Origin: CAZPBO01 sp964584815
GTDB lineage: Bacteria > Planctomycetota > SKW154
Assembly: GCA_964584815.1 (NCBI GenBank)
Contig: CAZPBO010000046.1
Coordinates: forward strand, 1-19,315
Length of the DNA: 19,315 nt
Direction: 5' to 3'
Position 1 is the stretch's first letter, and the number at the start of each line of letters is the position of its first letter. Under the pieces are notes generated by a model, which was given only the letters and a program-made list of their open reading frames with translations, had not been told where the DNA came from and searched no databases. Both the position numbers and the translations under genes were made by a program. Below, one piece after another: positions 1 to 5,325 of the stretch.

Positions 1-699
1 CGTCTGCTCTTCTCAGCCGCCACCCGTATCTCCCCAGACTCGCCCTTCGCAGAACACGCCCTCGGCAACATCCTTATGACCAGAGGGCAACGCGCACGCG
101 CAAGAAAGCATTTCCTTCGTGCTATAGAGTTTGACCCTCTCTTCGTCAACGCTCATCTCAACCTCGCCTATATCTGTGTCAGTCAGGGCAAAGATGACGA
201 GGCTCTCAAATGGTTTGAAGAAGCCGTCAAAGCCGCTCCCTCTTTCCCCGATGTGCGTTATCAACTCGCAAACCACCTCATTCAAATGGGGCGTTATGAT
301 GAGGCGATTCCCCATCTTAAGAAGGCGCTTTCGCTCAATCCAAACTACTCCTTCGCACGGTTTGCCCTTGCCACCGCCCTTTTCCACCTCGGCAGATACG
401 CCGAATGCCTCCGCATCTACAAGGACCTAAGACCCGATTCTCTTGATATGGTGGAGATACACGCCCAGAAAGCCGCCTGTCTCCTACTTCTTGGAGATCC
501 TGTTTCTGCAATAGCAGAATGCGCTTTTCTTCTGCCAGGGGAAGACGAAAGAGCCACTATGCTGTTTTACCTTGCGCAGGCGCTGAAGAAAATGGGGGAC
601 AACCGCCGCGCCAACAAACTCCTACGACTTGTAACCCGCTCTTTCCCGCGCACCCGCGCCGCACTCAAGTCAAAACGCATCCTGCGCAAAAAGGATTAA
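1..699 (+). CDS. TPR-repeat protein, 5'-truncated by window edge
   Basis: The frame is open from base 1 with no stop, and the residues before the first ATG (76) already look like a TPR helix, so the gene starts outside the window and 232 C-terminal residues are visible. Five to six tetratricopeptide units can be read, with the usual pattern of small residues, the W/Y-x-x-L/A-G spacing and a closing Pro such as AIEFDP, AVKAAPSF and ALSLNPNY. TPR arrays are protein-protein interaction scaffolds; nothing here shows a partner or an enzymatic domain. No membrane segment is seen in this part. The stop codon lies in TTAA (696-699), which is also the stop of the convergent cyclohydrolase gene. The general fold call is secure; the function is unknown. 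Confidence 0.85.
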   Translation, partial: RLLFSAATRISPDSPFAEHALGNILMTRGQRARARKHFLRAIEFDPLFVNAHLNLAYICVSQGKDDEALKWFEEAVKAAPSFPDVRYQLANHLIQMGRYDEAIPHLKKALSLNPNYSFARFALATALFHLGRYAECLRIYKDLRPDSLDMVEIHAQKAACLLLLGDPVSAIAECAFLLPGEDERATMLFYLAQALKKMGDNRRANKLLRLVTRSFPRTRAALKSKRILRKKD

Positions 700-1328
700 C
701 CTGATATCTTCTCACGCACCTTACCCACAACCTCCGACGCCACAGTTTTTGCCTCAAACGCTTTCTCTTCTATCTCTTTCCGTGTGCGCTCAACAAGGTC
801 GCTATCCTTTATGAATTTCAGATTTATCTCCACATTCAATTTTGCGCCATCAAGGGCTGCCGCAAGCAGTATCGCCGCCACCCCCACATCGCTTATCAGA
901 TTCGGATTGCCCATCTCAACGAGGTCTTTTAGGTCAAGGATAAGTTTGTGGCAAAGGCGCAGGGTCTTAAGAGGAGCCGACATTGCGCTTTTCAGCGCCT
1001 CCTGAATAGCCGCCCGCCGTTTCATTTTTTCCTCTTCCGTCCCGCGCGGCATCTTATACGCCGCCGTCACTTTCTTATACTCCTCAACATCGCGGTCCAT
1101 CAACTCCGCCAGTTCCCGCACCCCATCTTCTGCCGCCGACAGTATCTCCCTCACCCGCCCCTCAACCTCTTTGAACTTCTCCCGTCCAACGGTGAAGTTG
1201 CAAACCATAGACGACATCGCAGCACCCAATGCACCCGCAAGCGCCGAAACGCTCCCCCCACCAGGTGCGTCCTTCCCCGCAGCCGCGTCCGCCAAATATC
1301 CCTCAACACTGCCTTCACGATAACCCAT
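696..1328 (-). CDS. fchA: methenyltetrahydrofolate cyclohydrolase / formiminotetrahydrofolate cyclodeaminase family protein
   Basis: The 210-residue product matches the stand-alone FTCD_C (cyclodeaminase/cyclohydrolase) family in length and in its N-terminal signature: APGGGSVSALAGALGAAM at about residues 21-38, then NFTVGREK. Family members are all-alpha dimers that convert 5,10-methenyl-THF to 10-formyl-THF or release ammonia from formimino-THF in the cytoplasm. No glutamate formiminotransferase half is fused or adjacent, which favours the cyclohydrolase (FchA) role in one-carbon metabolism, although this is inference. The ATG at 1328 follows an AGGAGG ribosome site with a 7-nt spacer. It is the last gene of a minus-strand block and starts 11 nt after the stop of the thioredoxin-like/transglutaminase-fold gene. 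The two exported proteins upstream have no obvious link to folate. Confidence 0.87.
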   Translation of the reverse strand: MGYREGSVEGYLADAAAGKDAPGGGSVSALAGALGAAMSSMVCNFTVGREKFKEVEGRVREILSAAEDGVRELAELMDRDVEEYKKVTAAYKMPRGTEEEKMKRRAAIQEALKSAMSAPLKTLRLCHKLILDLKDLVEMGNPNLISDVGVAAILLAAALDGAKLNVEINLKFIKDSDLVERTRKEIEEKAFEAKTVASEVVGKVREKISG

Positions 1329-1339
1329 CTCTATTCCTC

Positions 1340-2860
1340 CTATCTCCCCATCGCTGCCTCAAGAACACTCTCTATGTTCAAATCATAACCCTCGCTCCAA
1401 AGAACAAGCCGTCCTTGTTTGAAAAGCAGCACCGCAGGCAACGCCTTAAATCGCTTCTGTTTTCTGTGATACGGCAGTTTGAAGAGTTGTCGCGCCTTAT
1501 CTGCGCTTATGAAGGCAAGGGGTGGGTGCTCTTTCAACTGCGCCAACTCCTTTTTGATGTTTGCGTCGTCTTTGTCCCCGATAAAGAGAAGATATGCTTT
1601 CTCAATGTTGGATTTGGCGACGAATTTGCAGACAAGAGGCAGCATCCGCACCGAAGGTTCGTTCTTTAAGTTGAAGATGTAAAGCAGAGCGCTTTTTGAT
1701 GCGAGCAACTCAGCCATCTTCACTTTGGCGCCCTTTGCGGTTTCAAACTCCGCCGTCTTTGCCTCATCAGGCAGACGACGCACCACCCAGTCTTCTTCGC
1801 GGTAATCAGATGGCGGAATCGCAAGGTCCACATCCAACTCAACCTTCTTGCCCGACTCTATTTTGAATATTTTGTGGAATATATAGGGGTCGCCGTTTCG
1901 GTTGCGCACCCCCGCTATCAGATGATAGACTCCAGGCGGCAGTTTTATCTCCTTTTTGCCGTCTTTGTCTGTTCTTCCTCCCATAAATGGATGCCAGACA
2001 ATGTCAAACAGACCGTCTTTGCTCTCTTTGTTGATGGAGAAACCCGCGAAGTTGGAGAGCGGGGTTTTGCCTTTATGGAACCGCACGATGAGGGTTCCCG
2101 GCTTGGCATATGCCTGCTTCATCGGTGCGGCTTCTTTTTTGGTGAAGTTTTCAGGTTTGAACGGGTAAAGTGGCAGCCAGTCTTTTCCGTCAAAGAACTC
2201 CACCCAGCCGCCGCGATGAGAGCGTGCCGGCACTCCGAGCGCCCGCAGAAGCGCTATGCAAAAACCGCGCGCTTCTATTCTGAACGCCCGTCCACTGCGC
2301 AGCACCTCCACCGGGTTCCGCAACCATCCGAACACCGTCGTCCTCTTTTCCTGCCGTTTTATGGTCTTGGCAATGTAGCGGTTGACTGCAAGCGCCGTTT
2401 TCTTAAGCGTTGCCTGACGCAGCAGTTTCGCAAGCCGCTCATAGAGCACCTTACGCCACGAAGAGAAATGGGTGTAGCGCAGGCGGCAGGGCAACACATA
2501 CTCCACAAAAGTCTTGTCATCAAGTTTCCACGGGGCTTCCTTACGGGCGCGTATAGCATAACGCAGGTTCTCAACAAGCCAGTCAGCCTTCGCCTCAAGC
2601 AAATCCAGCGCATCCAGTCGTTTCACCATCTCCGCAAGCAAGGGAAGTTCATCCTTTTTCACTCGCAGAAAAGCGTCCGCAACCTCGCGCCAGTTCCCCG
2701 CCGCCTCCTGCAACTTCTCCACCACCGCCTTGTGAAGGTCTTTCTGCAGATTGGCAAGCCACGCCTCTATAGCAGGATACTTCTTCGGCTCATACTTCTG
2801 CGGCTTTATATCCTGCGCAAACACAACGCCAAGCAAGACAACAACAATTCCAAACCGCAT
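1340..2860 (-). CDS. exported transglutaminase-fold protein with degenerate active site and C-terminal thioredoxin-like domain
   Basis: The product is 506 residues from the ATG at 2860, chosen because GGAGGT (2867-2872) precedes it at good spacing and it yields a clean signal peptide (MRFGIVVVLLGVVFAQ). The TTG at 2893 would put 11 polar residues before the signal. Residues about 110-240 align with the neighbouring transglutaminase: PW...F.EYVLP, ALAVNR, ALGVPAR and GGWVEFFDGKDW. In that alignment the catalytic Cys, His and acidic residues become R194, G217 and K235, so transglutaminase or peptidase chemistry is not expected. Residues about 255-350 look like an Ig-like/regulatory beta domain. 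Residues about 370-506 look thioredoxin-like (ALPAVLLFKQGR, cis-Pro candidate P475) but lack CxxC. A binding or scaffolding role outside the cytoplasmic membrane is inferred. It lies 16 nt after its intact paralogue and 11 nt before fchA. Confidence 0.8.
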   Translation of the reverse strand: MRFGIVVVLLGVVFAQDIKPQKYEPKKYPAIEAWLANLQKDLHKAVVEKLQEAAGNWREVADAFLRVKKDELPLLAEMVKRLDALDLLEAKADWLVENLRYAIRARKEAPWKLDDKTFVEYVLPCRLRYTHFSSWRKVLYERLAKLLRQATLKKTALAVNRYIAKTIKRQEKRTTVFGWLRNPVEVLRSGRAFRIEARGFCIALLRALGVPARSHRGGWVEFFDGKDWLPLYPFKPENFTKKEAAPMKQAYAKPGTLIVRFHKGKTPLSNFAGFSINKESKDGLFDIVWHPFMGGRTDKDGKKEIKLPPGVYHLIAGVRNRNGDPYIFHKIFKIESGKKVELDVDLAIPPSDYREEDWVVRRLPDEAKTAEFETAKGAKVKMAELLASKSALLYIFNLKNEPSVRMLPLVCKFVAKSNIEKAYLLFIGDKDDANIKKELAQLKEHPPLAFISADKARQLFKLPYHRKQKRFKALPAVLLFKQGRLVLWSEGYDLNIESVLEAAMGR

Positions 2861-2876
2861 ATTTCTACCTCCACTT

Positions 2877-4049
2877 TCACTTTGTGCGCTCAAATTTGGA
2901 GGGATAACGCAGCCATATATGCCCCTGCGGCAGGTAGTCGCGCCCCATCCTAATCGTCACTTCAACCTTTTTGTCTGGTTCGGTTTTGAATTTTTTAACA
3001 GCAAAATCGCCGTCGTTTGAAGATGTGGCAAAAAACTCGCCGATACCGAGCGTTATACGCGCACGCCCTTCTTTGTCGGTCCTAAGCCGTGCTATCGGCA
3101 GAAGCGCACCGAAGTTGAAAACGCATACAAAAATATCTTTGTCCTTGATTGGGTTTCCTTCTCTGTCAAGCAGGCGGAAATGGGTATCGCAGGTTTTGGA
3201 GTACCATTTTGTCGTGTTGACTATGGTGCATTTGGGCAGATAGCGATAGACTTCCTCGTTGGTTTTAAGTTTGCCGTACGCTAATGCGAGGACGAGTGCG
3301 GCGCGTCTGGCGGGACCTGTAAACCACGCTTTGTTCAGCCTATCGGCGGGCTCGCACGCACCCAGATACTTCCAATGACCGTCAATCCAGACCTCCACCC
3401 AAGCGTGGTTGTTGTCCATATTAGCCCAGTAAGGCGTCCAGACATGACGAGCAGGGATACAGGCGGCTCTCGCGGCAGCCATATAGAGAATGGACATTTC
3501 CTCGCACCGTCCATATCCCCGTTTTAGGTTTTCAAAGACGCCTTGGTCGCGGCGCTGAGTAGGCTTAAAGCGGAAATGGGCACCACACCAGCGGTTCACC
3601 TCCAACGCCGCCTCCTCAAGCGTTTTGCACCCCGCCAAAGCCTCCTTCATACGCGGCAGAAGATATGCCCTGAACTTCTCAAACGGCTCCTGCGCACTTA
3701 TATTCGGAAGAACATACTGCATAAACACTTCCTCCGGTATCTTTTTGCCCCACGGAAAGAATTCCCTTGCCTCATAAGCAAGGCGAAATTCCGACAGGAG
3801 GTCGTCGCACCTCACCGACGCCGCCATTGACTCAGGCATAAAAGCCACAAGGAACGACGCCGCCCTCCTCCGTTCCTCCTTTACCGCTTTAAGAAAACGC
3901 TCCAATTCAGCACGGTTCTCCCCAGCCACGACCAGCGTCACCTTCACCGCATCACGCAAATCATCAGGAACCAAAGAGAGAACATTTTCTGACTGCTGCG
4001 ACAAAACGGCTCCGGCAAAGACCAAGGCAACCACCAAGACATAGCGCAT
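2877..4049 (-). CDS. exported transglutaminase-like superfamily protein (apparently active type)
   Basis: The 390-residue product begins with a signal peptide (MRYVLVVALVFAGAVLSQQ), and the ATG at 4049 is preceded by GGGAGG. The core transglutaminase-like fold is clear: a helix region with QYVLP, then GYGRCEEMS (Cys182), IPARHVWTPYW, NNHAWVEVW (His215) and the LGACEP motif (Glu233), followed by LNKAWF.GPARRAAL. Cys/His/Glu fits the branch of exported transglutaminase-like proteins, common in Bacteroidetes, that use LGACEP in place of an aspartate motif. A beta-rich C-terminal domain (about 285-375) follows. The fold is associated with cysteine peptidase or acyl-transfer chemistry on proteins or peptidoglycan; the substrate cannot be told from sequence. 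It lies 81 nt downstream of the STAS-phosphoesterase gene and 16 nt upstream of its degenerate paralogue, so the two are probably co-translated. Confidence 0.85.
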   Translation of the reverse strand: MRYVLVVALVFAGAVLSQQSENVLSLVPDDLRDAVKVTLVVAGENRAELERFLKAVKEERRRAASFLVAFMPESMAASVRCDDLLSEFRLAYEAREFFPWGKKIPEEVFMQYVLPNISAQEPFEKFRAYLLPRMKEALAGCKTLEEAALEVNRWCGAHFRFKPTQRRDQGVFENLKRGYGRCEEMSILYMAAARAACIPARHVWTPYWANMDNNHAWVEVWIDGHWKYLGACEPADRLNKAWFTGPARRAALVLALAYGKLKTNEEVYRYLPKCTIVNTTKWYSKTCDTHFRLLDREGNPIKDKDIFVCVFNFGALLPIARLRTDKEGRARITLGIGEFFATSSNDGDFAVKKFKTEPDKKVEVTIRMGRDYLPQGHIWLRYPSKFERTK

Positions 4050-4130
4050 CTTCTGCCTCCCAGAACGGCAAAAGGATTGTAGGAGACACCATCGGTGGGG
4101 TCAAGGATAACCCGCAAGCGGAGAGATGTC

Positions 4131-5042
4131 TCATCGGCGGTGGGTGAGTGAGCGGATAGCAGTGTTTGAGAGCGCATCGTATATCGTCGCCTCTATCTCG
4201 TCTTCGTCAATCCGCAAAATCGCGTATGTGGGACCGTGCTTTTTTTCGTCGCTCTTAAGGTTTCCAGGATTGACGCAGAGAACACCGTCACGCACCTCAA
4301 CAAGCGGAATATGGGTGTGCCCGAAAAGGAGAACATCTATCCTGTGATACTTAACGGCTTCTTCAGGGTCAGGGTCGCTTGTGAGGTCGTTTCGGTGTGG
4401 GGTGTCGGTATGGGAGAGCATAAACGCCCAACCGTGGAAGGAACGGATTACGCGGTTTGCTATCTCGGGATTGCGGTAGTCGGGATGAAAAACACCCGGC
4501 ACAGTTATTATCTCTGCGTCAAGGTCGGATAAAACCTCCACATCAGAATGCTCATCGCCCAGATGAACAATGGTGGTGACCCCCTGCTCCTTAACCATAT
4601 GGAGAGCGACGCGGCGAAGGAGTTCGGTATTGCCGTGACTGTCAGAAACCACGCCCATCTTAAGAGATGGAACCGTCGGCGGCTCAAGCCCGAGAAGTTT
4701 AAAAGCCTCTGAGCGAGATTTGGCGAGTTTAAAGAGTTTGGCGATACCGAGCGTCTCCAGCACCTGAGCGTGACGCTCCTTCAGACCGTATATCGCAAAA
4801 CACGGCTTACCTTCTGACTCTTCCCACTTCTTGGTGAGGTTGAGAAGCATCCCAATACCGGAAGAAGAGATGTACTCAACACCGTGCATATCAAGAATCA
4901 CCGCTTTGGCGTCCTTCTTTGCCTCCAGCAGTTCGCGCTCAAGAACACGGGCTTCTGCCGCCTGCACAAACCCCTCCACCACCACAACCACCACATCGCC
5001 GTAACGCCGTTGCTCCGTCTTAAGCCTGATTCTCTTTGCCAT
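4131..5042 (-). CDS. STAS domain - metallophosphoesterase (YfcE/MJ0936-like) fusion
   Basis: The 303-residue product has two domains. Residues 1-115 form a STAS domain (anti-sigma factor antagonist type) with AVILDMHGVEYISSSGIGML; Ser60 occupies the place of the phosphorylated serine of SpoIIAA/RsbV. Residues about 127-295 form a YfcE-like calcineurin-fold phosphoesterase: SDSHGN (D134, H136), HLGDEHSD (D163), LSHTD (H211) and GHTHIP (H242, H244). The usual GN(H/C)(D/E) motif reads GVFH (183-186), so the asparagine metal ligand appears absent, which may alter activity. Cytoplasmic; no signal or membrane segment. The ATG at 5042 follows GGGGAGG. The fusion suggests a phosphodiesterase or phosphatase whose partners or state are controlled through a partner-switching STAS domain, but that is inference. 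First gene of the minus-strand block. Confidence 0.85.
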   Translation of the reverse strand: MAKRIRLKTEQRRYGDVVVVVVEGFVQAAEARVLERELLEAKKDAKAVILDMHGVEYISSSGIGMLLNLTKKWEESEGKPCFAIYGLKERHAQVLETLGIAKLFKLAKSRSEAFKLLGLEPPTVPSLKMGVVSDSHGNTELLRRVALHMVKEQGVTTIVHLGDEHSDVEVLSDLDAEIITVPGVFHPDYRNPEIANRVIRSFHGWAFMLSHTDTPHRNDLTSDPDPEEAVKYHRIDVLLFGHTHIPLVEVRDGVLCVNPGNLKSDEKKHGPTYAILRIDEDEIEATIYDALSNTAIRSLTHRR

Positions 5043-5080
5043 CTACCTCCCCTTCAGTTGCCCCAAAGAAACACATACAA

Positions 5081-5108
5081 ATGCTACCATAAAGGAGACC
5101 GAAAGCAA
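5081..5108 (-). promoter_or_regulatory. possible sigma70-type promoter for the STAS-phosphoesterase operon
   Basis: On the minus strand TTGCTT (5103-5108) and TAGCAT (5081-5086) are separated by 16 nt, and TGG precedes the -10. It lies about 40 nt upstream of the start codon at 5042. The hexamers are only moderate matches, so this is tentative. Confidence 0.35.
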
Positions 5109-5202
5109 AGAGAAGAACCACATTTTGCGTCCCACACCAACCGCCAACTCCCCGCAGGTAGAGGTAGAAAAACACAGTCCCAACCACGCCCCCAAAAGGA
5201 AA

Positions 5203-5274
5203 AGCCAGCGATGGGATTCGAACCCATAACCTGCCGCTTACGAAGCGGCCGCTCTACCGTTGAGCTACGCTGGC
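5203..5274 (-). tRNA. tRNA-Thr (anticodon CGT)
   Basis: Read on the minus strand, 72 nt fold into a complete cloverleaf: acceptor GCCAGCG paired with CGCTGGC, T8 A9, D stem GCTC/GAGC with loop AACGGTA, anticodon stem GCCGC/GCGGC with loop TTCGTAA, five-base variable loop AGGTT, and T stem ATGGG/CCCAT with loop TTCGAAT. The anticodon is CGT (complement of 5240-5242), reading the threonine codon ACG. The discriminator is T and CCA is not encoded. It is a single tRNA, not part of an array, and has its own promoter just upstream. Confidence 0.95.
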
Positions 5275-5285
5275 TTGTCATAAAA

Positions 5286-5314
5286 CCTATAACATCAACC
5301 AGGCAATAAGTCAA
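5286..5314 (-). promoter_or_regulatory. sigma70-type promoter of the tRNA-Thr gene
   Basis: On the minus strand TTGACT (5309-5314) and TATAGG (5286-5291) are separated by 17 nt, and TGT before the -10 gives an extended -10 element. The predicted start point lies within about 10 nt of the mature tRNA 5' end at 5274. The -35 overlaps the ribosome-binding region of the divergent gene beginning at 5326. Confidence 0.65.
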
Positions 5315-5325
5315 GGAACATTGAG

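Noticed and set aside
2861..2893. TTG start at 2893 for the thioredoxin-like/transglutaminase-fold gene
   Set aside because: It would overlap the preceding stop and put a polar stretch before the signal peptide; ATG 2860 has GGAGGT at correct spacing.
1874..2953. 359-residue open frame on the plus strand
   Set aside because: It lies entirely antisense to the transglutaminase-fold gene and its translation (Arg/His/Ser/Pro-rich, no motif, no ribosome site) looks like a codon-bias shadow.
4884..5314. Open frames across the tRNA-Thr and STAS promoter region on both strands
   Set aside because: They run through a complete tRNA cloverleaf and the start of the STAS gene, and their translations have no family features.
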